Origin: Bacillaceae bacterium S4-13-56
GTDB taxonomy: Bacteria > Bacillota > Bacilli > Bacillales > JAWJLM01
Assembly (NCBI GenBank): GCA_040191315.1
Contig: JAWJLM010000001.1
Coordinates: 124,001 to 188,000, forward strand
Length of the DNA: 64,000 nucleotides
Direction: 5' to 3'
Within the stretch, counting starts at the first letter, position 1. Every line of letters begins with the position of its first letter. The position numbers and the translations under genes are program-made. Below are positions 39,446 through 48,426 of this stretch, piece by piece. The notes below the pieces were generated by a model that did no database searches, had not been told where the DNA came from, and saw only the letters and a list, made by a program, of their open reading frames with translations.

Positions 39446-39598
39446 AAAGTATAAAATTTGTCTAGCTCCAGCGAAAAAGCATCATAGAGTAATCTTCGAA
39501 GTTTTTGCCCCGAGTAATCGCACAAAGGAAAGCTAAATAGAGCTACTTCGCAGAAACAAGCGATTTTCTTGTTTCGAGGTAGCTTGCGCTTTTCTTAC
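39446..39598 (+). repeat. Family B repeat, copy 1
   Basis: About 153 bp that align end to end with 44633-44783. They start AAAGTATAAAAT, then TGTCTAGCTCCAGCG, and end CTTGCGCTTTTCTTACT. AGCTAC...GAAACAAG can pair with CTTGTTTC...GTAGCT inside this copy. CTAGCTCCAGCG / CTTGCGCTTTTCTTA ends are, from memory, common in Bacillus intergenic repeats. Confidence 0.85.
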
Positions 39599-39637
39599 TC
39601 AGGATTTGTAACTTTAGTCGGTTGATAGTATGTGAAT

Positions 39638-39688
39638 AAAATTCGGCTTATCGCCAATAGGACTTGGTGATAAGCCGAATTTTTCTAT
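39638..39688. terminator. Terminator-like hairpin before dpaA
   Basis: AAATTCGGCTTATCGCC and GGTGATAAGCCGAATTT form a near-perfect 17-bp stem (one G.U) with a 10-nt loop, followed by TTCTATG. It insulates dpaA from upstream read-through. Confidence 0.75.
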
Positions 39689-39702
39689 GTAAAATTTATT
39701 TC

Positions 39703-39729
39703 ACTTTTTTGGGTTTCTGTCATAGGATA
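39703..39729 (+). promoter_or_regulatory. Sigma-K-type promoter for the dipicolinate operon
   Basis: AC (39703-39704), 16 nt, CATAGGATA (39721-39729) fits the sigma-K consensus AC-N16-CATANNNTA exactly. It lies ~40 nt before the dpaA start. In B. subtilis the homologous spoVF operon is transcribed by sigma-K in the mother cell. Confidence 0.75.
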
Positions 39730-39770
39730 TTGAGAAACATCTGGCAACAAGCAAAAGAGGTGGGATACAC

Positions 39771-40676
39771 GTGAACAACATGCTTACTGATTTTAATATT
39801 GCCATAATAGGAGGAGACGCAAGACAGTTAGAGGTTATACGAAAGCTTTGCGAATGGGATGCTACTATCTATTTGTGTGGCTTCGATCAATTAGATCATC
39901 GTTTTAGTGGCTCTACTCCTTTGGAATATGATGAATTACCATTTGATCAGTTAGATGCCATAGTGCTTCCAGTACCAGGAACAGACGATACAGGGAAAGT
40001 GGAGGCAATCTTTTCTAAAGAAAATATTGTTCTTCAGGAGGAAGATGTTGCAAAAACCCCAGAACACTGCATCATATTCTCTGGAATTACAAATAAATAT
40101 TTAAATCAAATGGCTTCTCAAACGAAAAGAACGCTTATTCCATTATTTAATCGTGATGATGTAGCTATATACAACTCGATTCCAACAGTCGAAGGTACGA
40201 TTATGATGGCTATACAGCATACAGATTTTACCATTCATTCCTCTAATATAGTAGTAACTGGATTAGGAAGAGTAGGAATGAGTACTGCTAGAACCTTTGA
40301 TGCATTAGGGGCAAATGTGTCAGTTGGTGCTCGAAAATCAGAGGATCTTGCTAGAATTACTGAGATGGGGTTAACTCCATTTGAGATGAAGGACCTGGAA
40401 CATTATGTTAAAGACTGTGATATCTTAATTAATACTGTTCCAGCTCCAGTGGTGAGCGCATCAGTGATAGCAAATTTACCACCTAACGCTCTCATACTTG
40501 ATCTTGCCTCCAAACCAGGGGGAACAGATTTTCGATATGCTGAAAAAAGGGGAGTGCAAGCTATTCTTGCCCTAGGCTTACCAGGAATGGTAGCTCCAAA
40601 GACAGCAGGTTTAATACTTGCTAAAGTTATTTCACAGCTTATCCAAGAGCAGTTAAAGGAAAGGGGAGATTCATAA
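39771..40676 (+). CDS. dpaA: Dipicolinate synthase subunit A
   Basis: DpaA (SpoVFA), with DpaB, oxidises dihydrodipicolinate to dipicolinic acid, the main spore-core solute. The 301-residue protein has an N-terminal domain (~1-140, IAIIGGDARQLEVIRKL) and a Rossmann domain with the NAD(P)-binding GLGRVGMSTART (~165). The GTG start at 39771 is near AAGAGGTGGG; ATG 39780 is an alternative. It shares a base with dpaB (TAATG). The sigma-K promoter upstream fits late mother-cell expression. Confidence 0.96.
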   Translation: MNNMLTDFNIAIIGGDARQLEVIRKLCEWDATIYLCGFDQLDHRFSGSTPLEYDELPFDQLDAIVLPVPGTDDTGKVEAIFSKENIVLQEEDVAKTPEHCIIFSGITNKYLNQMASQTKRTLIPLFNRDDVAIYNSIPTVEGTIMMAIQHTDFTIHSSNIVVTGLGRVGMSTARTFDALGANVSVGARKSEDLARITEMGLTPFEMKDLEHYVKDCDILINTVPAPVVSASVIANLPPNALILDLASKPGGTDFRYAEKRGVQAILALGLPGMVAPKTAGLILAKVISQLIQEQLKERGDS

Positions 40677-41263
40677 TGGATCTTAAAGGAAAACGAATTG
40701 GATTTGGTCTTACTGGATCACACTGCACCTATGATGCGGTTTTTCCACAACTGAAGAATTTAGTAGATGGTGGTGCAGAGGTTATTCCAGTCGTTTCTTA
40801 TACTGTAAAGAATACAGACTCCAAATTTGGTGAGGCTGCTGAGCATATTAGAAAAATTGAGGAAATTACAGGGAGAGAGGTGATTGCCTCTATACCTGAT
40901 GCAGAACCATTAGGACCCAAATTTCCGTTAGATTGCATGGTAATTGCACCTCTTACTGGTAATTCCATGAGTAAGTTTGCTAATGCTCTAACAGATTCAC
41001 CAGTTCTCATGGCTGCTAAAGCGACTTTACGAAATCAAAATCCTGTCGTTCTAGGAATTTCAACGAACGATGCCCTTGGTCTAAACGGTGTAAATCTAAT
41101 GAGACTAATGGCTACGAAAGGAATCTATTTTATTCCTTATGGCCAAGATGACCCAATTAAAAAACCAAATTCACTAGTCGCAGATATGAATCAACTAATC
41201 CCAGCAGTTGAAAAAGCATTGGATCGAGAACAACTTCAACCAGTAATTGTTCCTAAAACGTAA
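40676..41263 (+). CDS. dpaB: Dipicolinate synthase subunit B
   Basis: DpaB (SpoVFB) is the flavoprotein-like subunit of dipicolinate synthase. The 195-residue protein has the flavoprotein start KRIGFGLTGSHCTYDAVFPQL, the PLTGNSMSKFANALTDSPVLMAAKATLRN block, and VVLGISTNDALG. It is translationally coupled to dpaA and followed by asd 85 nt later. Confidence 0.96.
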   Translation: MDLKGKRIGFGLTGSHCTYDAVFPQLKNLVDGGAEVIPVVSYTVKNTDSKFGEAAEHIRKIEEITGREVIASIPDAEPLGPKFPLDCMVIAPLTGNSMSKFANALTDSPVLMAAKATLRNQNPVVLGISTNDALGLNGVNLMRLMATKGIYFIPYGQDDPIKKPNSLVADMNQLIPAVEKALDREQLQPVIVPKT

Positions 41264-41348
41264 AGGTGTCCTCTACCCCCTGCACAAAAATATGATAGAA
41301 TAGAAGATATGTTTTTTATGCAAGGGATAGAAGGGAGAATAATAATAA

Positions 41349-42392
41349 ATGAGTGAAAAAACAACTTATCATGTAGCAATAGTAGGCGCAACAGGTGCCG
41401 TAGGGCAAAAAATGATAGAAACACTTGAGAAAAAAGACTTTCCTATAGGGCAATTGACTTTGTTATCTTCCAGTCGATCTGCTGGAAAAGTTATTAAGGC
41501 TTTTGGAAAGGACGTAACAGTAAAGGAAGCTACACCTGAAGCATTTGAAGGTGTTGATATAGCTTTATTCTCTGCAGGTGGTTCTGTATCTAAAAAGCTA
41601 GCTCCAGAGGCTGTGAAGCGTGGAGCGGTAGTTGTTGACAATACCAGTGCCTTTCGAATGGATCCAGAAATTCCTCTTGTAGTACCTGAAGTTAACGAAA
41701 AGGATATTAAGGAGCATAAAGGGATTATTGCAAACCCAAACTGTTCAACGATCCAAATGGTTGCTGCGCTTGAACCAATTCGTAAGCAATTTGGATTAAA
41801 GAGGGTAATTGTTTCCACTTATCAAGCTGTCTCAGGTGCAGGGGCACAAGCTGTAGAAGAGTTGGAAACGCAATCAAGAGCTTTTCTTGATGGTAAAGAA
41901 GTGGAAGCGAACTTATTACCTGTTAAAGGGGATAAAAAGCATTATCCAATTGCTTTTAACGCTCTACCACAAATTGATGTTTTCCAAGAAAATGGATACA
42001 CGTTTGAAGAGATGAAAATGATTAACGAAACTAAGAAAATCATGCATTTGCCGACATTGTCCGTGGCTGCAACCTGTGTAAGATTACCATTCTATAATGC
42101 TCATGCAGAAAGTGTATATATTGAGTTGGATCAAGAGGCTACAGTTGAAAAGATTCATGAAGCACTAAAAAATGCCGAAGGAGTTACGTTAGAAGATGAT
42201 CCATCACAACAAATCTATCCAACACCTCTATCTTCACAAGGAAAACCAGATGTATTTGTTGGAAGAGTTAGAAGAGATCTGGATCAAGTAGATGGTTATC
42301 ATCTATGGATTGTTTCAGATAATTTACTAAAGGGAGCAGCGTGGAATTCGGTTCAAATTGCTGAAAGTTTGATAAAAAACAATTGGCTTTAG
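41349..42392 (+). CDS. asd: Aspartate-semialdehyde dehydrogenase
   Basis: Asd reduces aspartyl phosphate to aspartate semialdehyde, feeding lysine, DAP, threonine and methionine. It has the NADP-binding [14 protein letters not shown] (~residue 13), the catalytic Cys in NPNCSTIQM (~128) and the later active-site His block [11 protein letters not shown]. The 347 residues are normal. With dapG and dapA it supplies dihydrodipicolinate for both peptidoglycan and dipicolinate. I could not find a convincing promoter in the 85 nt before it. Confidence 0.97.
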   Translation: MSEKTTYHVAIVGATGAVGQKMIETLEKKDFPIGQLTLLSSSRSAGKVIKAFGKDVTVKEATPEAFEGVDIALFSAGGSVSKKLAPEAVKRGAVVVDNTSAFRMDPEIPLVVPEVNEKDIKEHKGIIANPNCSTIQMVAALEPIRKQFGLKRVIVSTYQAVSGAGAQAVEELETQSRAFLDGKEVEANLLPVKGDKKHYPIAFNALPQIDVFQENGYTFEEMKMINETKKIMHLPTLSVAATCVRLPFYNAHAESVYIELDQEATVEKIHEALKNAEGVTLEDDPSQQIYPTPLSSQGKPDVFVGRVRRDLDQVDGYHLWIVSDNLLKGAAWNSVQIAESLIKNNWL

Positions 42393-42422
42393 GACCAATA
42401 TATTAGTTGAGGTGTCAACAAC

Positions 42423-43658
42423 ATGAATATCGTAGTGCAAAAATTTGGTGGCACGTCCGTTAAGGATAAGGAAGGGCGTGCTCATGCTATCCATCATATC
42501 AAGAATGCCCTGAAGGAGTATGACAAAGTAGTAGTTGTTGTATCTGCAATGGGACGTAAAGGAAATCCTTATTCAACAGATACCCTGTTAAGTTTAATAG
42601 ACTACCCGAACACAACTGTTACTTCAAGGGAGCTGGATTTGATGATGTCATGTGGAGAAACGATTTCTTCTATTGTATTTACACATGAATGTCAGCAGGC
42701 AGGAATAAATGCGACAGCACTAACGGGAGCACAAGCAGGAATACGCACTTCAGCAGATTATACAGAAGCAAAAATAAAAGAAATTAACACGGAGCGATTA
42801 TTAGGTGAGTTAACAACAAAGGATGTTGTTGTCGTGGCAGGATTCCAAGGGCAAGCGAAAAACGGTGATACGACTACAATCGGACGCGGAGGCAGTGATA
42901 CAACTGCTGCTGCACTAGGTTCTGCATTAAATGCTAACTCTGTAGATATTTTTACTGATGTAAAAGGAATTATGACAGCAGACCCTAGGATTGTTGATAG
43001 TGCTAGGCAATTAGATGTTGTCACATATAATGAAATCAGTAACTTAGCATACCAAGGAGCAAAAGTCGTCCATCCGCGAGCAGTTGAAATTGCGATGCAT
43101 GGGAAGATACCGCTTCGAATTCGCTCCACTTATTCAGACGATAAAGGAACATTAGTAACAGATATACGAGAATCAATAACAGGAAGAGATATCCCCGATC
43201 GATTAGTGACTGGAATCGCGCATTTACCCGGAATAACTCAAGTGAAGGTTCAGGCTAAGAAAGGTGGATATCAGCTTCAATCAGATGTATTTAAATCGAT
43301 GGCGGAAGCAGGTATTTCGGTAGACTTTATAAATATTTCTCCACAAGGGGTTATTTACACGATCCCAGAGAAAAATACGGATAAAGCATTATCGATTTTA
43401 GATGCACTTGGATACGATGTGGAAATAATAAGAAATTGCGCTAAAATTTCTGCTGTTGGTGCAGGAATGACGGGCGTTCCCGGTGTTACAGCCAAAATCG
43501 TTCAGTGTTTGATTGATGCTGAAATCCAAATTCTTCAGTCTGCTGATAGCCACACCACAATTTGGGTGTTAGTACGAGAGGAAGATTTAGTGTCTGCTGT
43601 TAACACACTTCATCAAGCCTTCGAATTGAACAAAGAAAAGGAAGTTTCCAGAACGTGA
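42423..43658 (+). CDS. dapG: Aspartokinase I (DapG, diaminopimelate-sensitive type)
   Basis: This enzyme phosphorylates aspartate, the first step of the pathway. The kinase domain has VQKFGGTSV at the start, GRGGSDTTAAALGSAL (~160) and FTDVKGIMTADPR. Two C-terminal ACT domains (~residues 260-410) end in SADSHTTIWVLV. The single-gene position asd-dapG-dapA is that of B. subtilis aspartokinase I, which is feedback-inhibited by meso-DAP; I infer the effector from synteny. 411 residues, 30 nt after asd. Confidence 0.95.
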   Translation: MNIVVQKFGGTSVKDKEGRAHAIHHIKNALKEYDKVVVVVSAMGRKGNPYSTDTLLSLIDYPNTTVTSRELDLMMSCGETISSIVFTHECQQAGINATALTGAQAGIRTSADYTEAKIKEINTERLLGELTTKDVVVVAGFQGQAKNGDTTTIGRGGSDTTAAALGSALNANSVDIFTDVKGIMTADPRIVDSARQLDVVTYNEISNLAYQGAKVVHPRAVEIAMHGKIPLRIRSTYSDDKGTLVTDIRESITGRDIPDRLVTGIAHLPGITQVKVQAKKGGYQLQSDVFKSMAEAGISVDFINISPQGVIYTIPEKNTDKALSILDALGYDVEIIRNCAKISAVGAGMTGVPGVTAKIVQCLIDAEIQILQSADSHTTIWVLVREEDLVSAVNTLHQAFELNKEKEVSRT

Positions 43659-43671
43659 AAGGGGAATACTC

Positions 43672-44538
43672 ATGATTTTCGGAAAAGTATTGACCGCTAT
43701 GGTGACTCCGTTCGATAATCGTGGAAATGTAGATTTCAATAAAACCACGGAACTGATAAATTATTTGCTTGATCATGGGACAGATGGTCTAGTTGTTGCA
43801 GGAACAACTGGAGAATCTCCAACTTTGTCAACGGAAGAGAAATTGGCTTTGTTTCAACATGTCGTTCAAGTTGTAAATGGAAGGGTCCCGGTAATTGCAG
43901 GTACTGGTAGTAACAATACTCATGCATCCATTGACTTAACAAAGAAGGCTGAAAAGGCCGGCGTGGATGGCATTATGCTAGTGACTCCGTATTATAATAA
44001 ACCTTCTCAGGAAGGAATGTTCTACCACTTCTCTACCATTGCAGAATCTACTCAACTTCCTATTATGCTTTATAATATACCAGGTCGTTCAGCAGTCAAC
44101 ATGGATGTGGATACGGTTATCCGGTTGTCACAAGTGAGTAACATTGTAGCTATAAAAGAGGCAAGTGGAAATTTGGATGCCATGTCCTCTATTATAGAAA
44201 ACACAGACGATGATTTTATCTTGTACAGTGGAGATGACACATTAACTTTACCGATATTAGCAATAGGAGGGAAGGGCGTTGTCTCTGTAGTCTCACATGT
44301 TATTGGTGATTCTGTTCAAGACATGGTTCAACTTTTTGAACAAGGAAGGGTAGAGGAAGCAGCTGCCTTGCATCGGAAATTACTTCCTATCATAAAATCA
44401 GTTTTTATGGCTCCTTCACCCTCACCGATTAAAACTGCACTTCAGATCAAAGGACTAGATGTTGGAGGAGTTAGATTGCCACTTGTTCCTCTAACAGCTG
44501 AACAACGTCAGCAGTTATTAGAGACATTGAATCAATAA
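43672..44538 (+). CDS. dapA: 4-hydroxy-tetrahydrodipicolinate synthase
   Basis: DapA condenses pyruvate with aspartate semialdehyde. This class I aldolase has VAGTTGESPTLSTEEK (~residue 45), the YNIPGRSAVNM loop with the catalytic Tyr, and the Schiff-base Lys in AIKEASGN (~163). Its 288 residues are normal for the family. It has a GGGGAAT-type site and is the last gene of the operon, followed by a strong terminator. Confidence 0.97.
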   Translation: MIFGKVLTAMVTPFDNRGNVDFNKTTELINYLLDHGTDGLVVAGTTGESPTLSTEEKLALFQHVVQVVNGRVPVIAGTGSNNTHASIDLTKKAEKAGVDGIMLVTPYYNKPSQEGMFYHFSTIAESTQLPIMLYNIPGRSAVNMDVDTVIRLSQVSNIVAIKEASGNLDAMSSIIENTDDDFILYSGDDTLTLPILAIGGKGVVSVVSHVIGDSVQDMVQLFEQGRVEEAAALHRKLLPIIKSVFMAPSPSPIKTALQIKGLDVGGVRLPLVPLTAEQRQQLLETLNQ

Positions 44539-44593
44539 AACGCTTAAGCACCTAATCCAATTCTGTCTATGGAGCTGAAGCTAGAGATATATC

Positions 44594-44622
44594 TAAGGCC
44601 TGCAAGTTTGCAGGCCTTTTTA
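44594..44622 (+). terminator. Terminator after dapA
   Basis: AAGGCCTGCAA and TGCAGGCCTT with a short GTT loop, then TTTTA. Strong. Confidence 0.88.
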
Positions 44623-44632
44623 TAAAGTTAAT

Positions 44633-44783
44633 AAAGTATAAAATCTGTCTAACTCCAGCGTAAAAGTTTCATTGAGTATTCTTAGAAGCTTTTGTCCCAA
44701 GTAATCGTACTAAGGTAAGCTACTTAGCTTCTTCGCAGAAACAAGTGCTTTTCTGTTCTAAGGACGCTTGCGCTTTTCTTACT
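44633..44783 (+). repeat. Family B repeat, copy 2
   Basis: 151 bp, in the same orientation as and co-linear with 39446-39598: AAAGTATAAAAT, TGTCTAACTCCAGCG, TTCGCAGAAACAAG, CTTGCGCTTTTCTTACT. The two copies are ~5 kb apart and bracket dpaA-dpaB-asd-dapG-dapA. Confidence 0.85.
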
Positions 44784-44812
44784 TTCTATTCCCTTCTTAT
44801 GTATGGGAACTT

Positions 44813-44841
44813 TTCATCTATACATACTAAATATAGATGAA
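44813..44841. repeat. 10-bp perfect inverted repeat in tepA leader
   Basis: TTCATCTATA and TATAGATGAA around CATACTAAA. It ends just before the AAAGGAGAG ribosome site. It could be an operator or an RNA hairpin; no T run follows. Confidence 0.55.
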
Positions 44842-44859
44842 GAAAGGAGAGTAGGTAAA

Positions 44860-45585
44860 ATGAATAAAGACGATCAATCTCCACAGGAAGAGCATAAGCC
44901 TTCTTCCTCACTCGTAGAAAAAATTCAGCAGCTTGGTACTACACAAGTTCCACAGATGGCTGATTCAAACATTCATGTGCTACCGATTATTGGACAAATA
45001 GAGGGCCATATCCAGCTTCCACCTCAAAATAAAACAACAAAATATGAACATCTAATTCCCCAACTGATTGCAATTGAACAAAATCCTAAAATTGAAGGTG
45101 TTATTGTTTTGTTAAATACAGTAGGAGGAGATGTTGAAGCAGGATTAGCGATTTCAGAAATGGTAGCATCACTATCTAAGCCGAGTGTATCCATTGTTCT
45201 TGGAGGAGGCCATTCCATAGGTGTTCCAATTGCCGTTTCAACAACTTATTCCTTTATTACTGAAACGGCTACGATGACGATTCACCCCGTAAGACTTACT
45301 GGACTTGTCATAGGAGTACCACAAACCTTTGAATACTTAGATAAGATGCAGGAACGTGTCGTGCAGTTTGTCTTACGGCACTCCAATATTACAGAGGAAA
45401 AATTCAAAGAGCTTATGTTCCAAAAAGGGAATTTGACTAGAGATATAGGTACAAATGTTATAGGGAAAGATGCAGTAGATTATGGTTTGATCAATGAAGT
45501 TGGGGGAGTCAGTGAAGCGATGACCAAATTAAGAGAGCTTATTGAACAGAATAAAATGAATGAAGGAACGCAGGTGATACAATGA
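44860..45585 (+). CDS. tepA: TepA/YmfB, ClpP-fold translocation-enhancing protease
   Basis: This 241-residue ClpP/crotonase-fold serine protease of the TepA group was proposed to clear signal peptides or act in forespore-related functions. It has the oxyanion block [16 protein letters not shown], the catalytic Ser in [13 protein letters not shown] (~residue 125) and the His in [10 protein letters not shown] (~150). The N-terminus is polar with no signal peptide. The ATG at 44860 follows AAAGGAGAGTAGG. It is next to ylzJ and spoIIIE as in B. subtilis and overlaps ylzJ by 4 nt. Confidence 0.92.
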   Translation: MNKDDQSPQEEHKPSSSLVEKIQQLGTTQVPQMADSNIHVLPIIGQIEGHIQLPPQNKTTKYEHLIPQLIAIEQNPKIEGVIVLLNTVGGDVEAGLAISEMVASLSKPSVSIVLGGGHSIGVPIAVSTTYSFITETATMTIHPVRLTGLVIGVPQTFEYLDKMQERVVQFVLRHSNITEEKFKELMFQKGNLTRDIGTNVIGKDAVDYGLINEVGGVSEAMTKLRELIEQNKMNEGTQVIQ

Positions 45586-45788
45586 TACATTATTCACCAC
45601 TTCCATATGAGGATATTTATCCACAATCGATGGAAAGCTATGACAAAATCCAGATGATTCAAATTAATGGAAAGCTAGTACTTGCCGAGCGGTTAGAAGA
45701 TGGATCCTATCGTATTATTCGTCTACTTTCTACAGATCCCCAACATTTTCTAGATGGAAGTGTGGAACCCGGTACCATTATGATATAA
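45582..45788 (+). CDS. ylzJ: YlzJ-like small protein
   Basis: This 68-residue protein with [14 protein letters not shown] at the start and SVEPGTIMI at the end is the YlzJ family pattern found between tepA and spoIIIE. It has no membrane segment. Function is unknown. It overlaps tepA by 4 nt, so it is co-translated, and is followed by a terminator. Confidence 0.88.
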   Translation: MIHYSPLPYEDIYPQSMESYDKIQMIQINGKLVLAERLEDGSYRIIRLLSTDPQHFLDGSVEPGTIMI

Positions 45789-45791
45789 TGA

Positions 45792-45820
45792 GAAGCAGCC
45801 AAGTATGGTTGCTTCTTTTC
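45792..45820 (+). terminator. Terminator after ylzJ
   Basis: GAAGCAGCCA and TGGTTGCTTC with an AGTA loop (one G.U), then TTTTC. Confidence 0.75.
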
Positions 45821-45864
45821 TTACATAATAGGAAGACTTGAATTCTTAAAGATAGGTGAAATGA

Positions 45865-48189
45865 ATGGCTAAAAAGAGAAAAAACAGTCGAAAGAAAAAA
45901 CAACACAAGCTTAAAGCTTCGGTTAAGAATGAGCTTATTGGATTACTGTTTATACTCATTGCCGTGTTTGGCAGTGGAGCGAGTGCAGTCAGTGGAGGCG
46001 CAATTCCAGCACTTTTAACGGAGGGGTTCCAATTTTTATTTGGAATTTGGTTTTTTGTTGCCTCCGTTTTTATGTTATTTGTTGGTATATTTTTCATGAT
46101 AAAACAACGGAAACCAAATTTCGGGCATAAAAGACTTATTGGATTTTACATTTTGTTTACCAGTGTTCTGCTTATTACACATATACAAGTTTACGAAAAA
46201 ATTATGACACAAACATATGAACCTTCTTTACTAAAAGCAACATGGAATCAATTTACTGCTTATACGAATGGAATAGTTCCACCAGGTGATCTTGGTGGCG
46301 GAATGTTAGGAGCTGTATTATTTACATTTACCTATTATTTATTTTCTTCTACTGGGGCAAAAATTGTTGCTTTTTTCGGTGGAATAGTAGGCGTTTTATT
46401 TCTTACTGAGTTTTCCATTGGAAAAGCTATTGAATCGAATTGGAATTCTTTTAAAAAAGTTATTGTGGAGCAGAAAAACAGTCTAATTGCGAATCGAACA
46501 GAAAAACAAAAAGAGAAAAAACAACAAGTTATGGCTAATCATGAACCAAAAATTGAAAAGGTGACTACTTATGATGAATCATTTGAAGAGGAGCCTATCA
46601 TTCAAGACTTTACAGATATAGCCTATGCTATGAATACAACAGAGGGATATAATAAAACGCCCCAAGGAAATAAGAGTTTAGACGGAGAAAAACAGGATGA
46701 GAAAGAGGAGTTTGACTCTATAGATTTATCAAATTCTACTGCTGTTACCGAAATGGAAAATGAAGACTATATTCTCCCGCCTCTTGAAATATTAGAAGAG
46801 CCAAACTTCAGTTCCCAACAAAACGAAAGGTCACACATCCAACAAACCGTTAAAAAACTTGAAAGAACATTTCAAAGTTTTGGAGTAAAGGCTAAAGTAA
46901 CAAAGGTTCATGTAGGTCCAGCAGTAACTAAATATGAAGTTTATCCTGACATGGGTGTAAAGGTAAGTAAAATAGTAGGTCTTCACGATGATCTGGCTTT
47001 AGCACTAGCAGCAAAGGACATACGAATAGAAGCACCAATTCCAGGTAAATCAGCTGTTGGTATTGAAGTACCTAATCAAGAGGTTGCTATGGTTTCATTA
47101 AGAGAGGTTTTAGACCAACAAACGATGCAAAATACTTCAAAGTTAGCTTTTGTCTTAGGCAGAGACATTTCGGGAGATGCAGTAGTAGGTGAATTGAACA
47201 AAATGCCGCATTTACTAGTAGCAGGAGCTACAGGAAGCGGTAAGAGTGTTTGTATTAATGGGATTATTACTAGTATTCTCATGAGGGCCAAGCCCCATGA
47301 GGTCAAAATGATGATGATAGATCCAAAAAAGGTAGAGCTTAATGTATATAATGGGATTCCCCACCTCCTTTCTCCAGTGGTTACGGATCCGAAGAAAGCT
47401 TCAAGGGCATTAAAAAAGGTTGTGTCTGAAATGGAAAGAAGATACGATCTTTTCTCAGAAACAGGCACTAGAAATATTGAAGCCTACAATAATTATATTC
47501 GTCGCTGGAATGAAGAAGGAGAGGAATTACAACCAACTCTTCCTTACATTGTTGTTTTAGTTGACGAGCTTGCGGATTTAATGATGGTTGCTTCGAACGA
47601 TGTGGAGGATGCGATTACAAGATTAGCACAAATGGCCCGTGCTGCTGGTATTCATTTAATTATTGCTACTCAGCGGCCGTCTGTGGATGTTATAACAGGA
47701 GTCATTAAAGCTAACATTCCATCAAGAATAGCGTTTAGCGTTTCTTCACAAACTGATTCAAGAACCATTCTTGACATGGGAGGAGCAGAAAAGTTATTAG
47801 GACGAGGGGATATGCTATATATGCCAGTTGGTATATCCAAGCCTACCCGAGTTCAAGGTGCTTTTCTATCAGATGAAGAGGTAGAACGCGTCGTCAATCA
47901 TTGTATAGAGCAACAAAAAGCACAATACCAAGAGGATATGATTCCAGAAGAAGAGTCAGCTGTAAAAGAAGAAGTGGATGATGAATTATATGAAGATGCT
48001 GTAGAGCTAATATTAGAAATGCAAACAGCGAGCGTTTCTATGCTTCAACGTCGCTTTAGAATTGGTTATACTCGTGCAGCACGATTAATCGATGCAATGG
48101 AACAAAGAGGAATAGTCGGTCCATATGAAGGAAGCAAACCGAGAGAAGTTCTATTGTCAAAATCTGTAGAAGAAGAAAGAACATTATAG
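45865..48189 (+). CDS. spoIIIE: SpoIIIE/FtsK DNA translocase
   Basis: This DNA pump clears chromosomes from division septa and moves the chromosome into the forespore. It has a basic N-terminus, four membrane helices (~residues 22-185), an acidic linker (~200-320), the alpha/beta translocase core with Walker A GATGSGKS (~455) and Walker B VVLVDELADLM, and a C-terminal gamma winged helix (~710-765) that reads DNA polarity signals. The 774 residues are close to B. subtilis SpoIIIE. The annotation is firm for the family; the sporulation role follows from synteny. Confidence 0.96.
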   Translation: MAKKRKNSRKKKQHKLKASVKNELIGLLFILIAVFGSGASAVSGGAIPALLTEGFQFLFGIWFFVASVFMLFVGIFFMIKQRKPNFGHKRLIGFYILFTSVLLITHIQVYEKIMTQTYEPSLLKATWNQFTAYTNGIVPPGDLGGGMLGAVLFTFTYYLFSSTGAKIVAFFGGIVGVLFLTEFSIGKAIESNWNSFKKVIVEQKNSLIANRTEKQKEKKQQVMANHEPKIEKVTTYDESFEEEPIIQDFTDIAYAMNTTEGYNKTPQGNKSLDGEKQDEKEEFDSIDLSNSTAVTEMENEDYILPPLEILEEPNFSSQQNERSHIQQTVKKLERTFQSFGVKAKVTKVHVGPAVTKYEVYPDMGVKVSKIVGLHDDLALALAAKDIRIEAPIPGKSAVGIEVPNQEVAMVSLREVLDQQTMQNTSKLAFVLGRDISGDAVVGELNKMPHLLVAGATGSGKSVCINGIITSILMRAKPHEVKMMMIDPKKVELNVYNGIPHLLSPVVTDPKKASRALKKVVSEMERRYDLFSETGTRNIEAYNNYIRRWNEEGEELQPTLPYIVVLVDELADLMMVASNDVEDAITRLAQMARAAGIHLIIATQRPSVDVITGVIKANIPSRIAFSVSSQTDSRTILDMGGAEKLLGRGDMLYMPVGISKPTRVQGAFLSDEEVERVVNHCIEQQKAQYQEDMIPEEESAVKEEVDDELYEDAVELILEMQTASVSMLQRRFRIGYTRAARLIDAMEQRGIVGPYEGSKPREVLLSKSVEEERTL

Positions 48190-48426
48190 AAATAATCACA
48201 AGAAGATCTGTCTTTTCGATAGGTCTTTTTGTGCATAAATAGCACTCTCTATTCAAACAATAAATTATTGAACATGGAAAAGGGATATTCAAATACCAGA
48301 AAAAAAGTAAAAACTAAAACTTCCTATTTATTTCTAGATGAATTAATGGTATATTTATCACAGAAATATAAAGAGTCGACGTCAGAGGTCAGATCTCTTA
48401 AAGTCGAAGGGAAATAAGGTGGAAAT

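Noticed and set aside
41264-41348. Vegetative promoter at TATGATAGAAT before asd
   Set aside because: A good -10-like sequence, but no acceptable -35 at 16-18 nt spacing.
41264-41422. Lysine riboswitch before asd or dapG
   Set aside because: The gaps (85 and 30 nt) are too short for the ~170-nt aptamer, and no L-box motifs are seen.
48229-48417. Open frame of 62 codons before the GntR gene
   Set aside because: No ribosome site, Lys/Ser-rich random composition, and overlap with the probable regulatory region.
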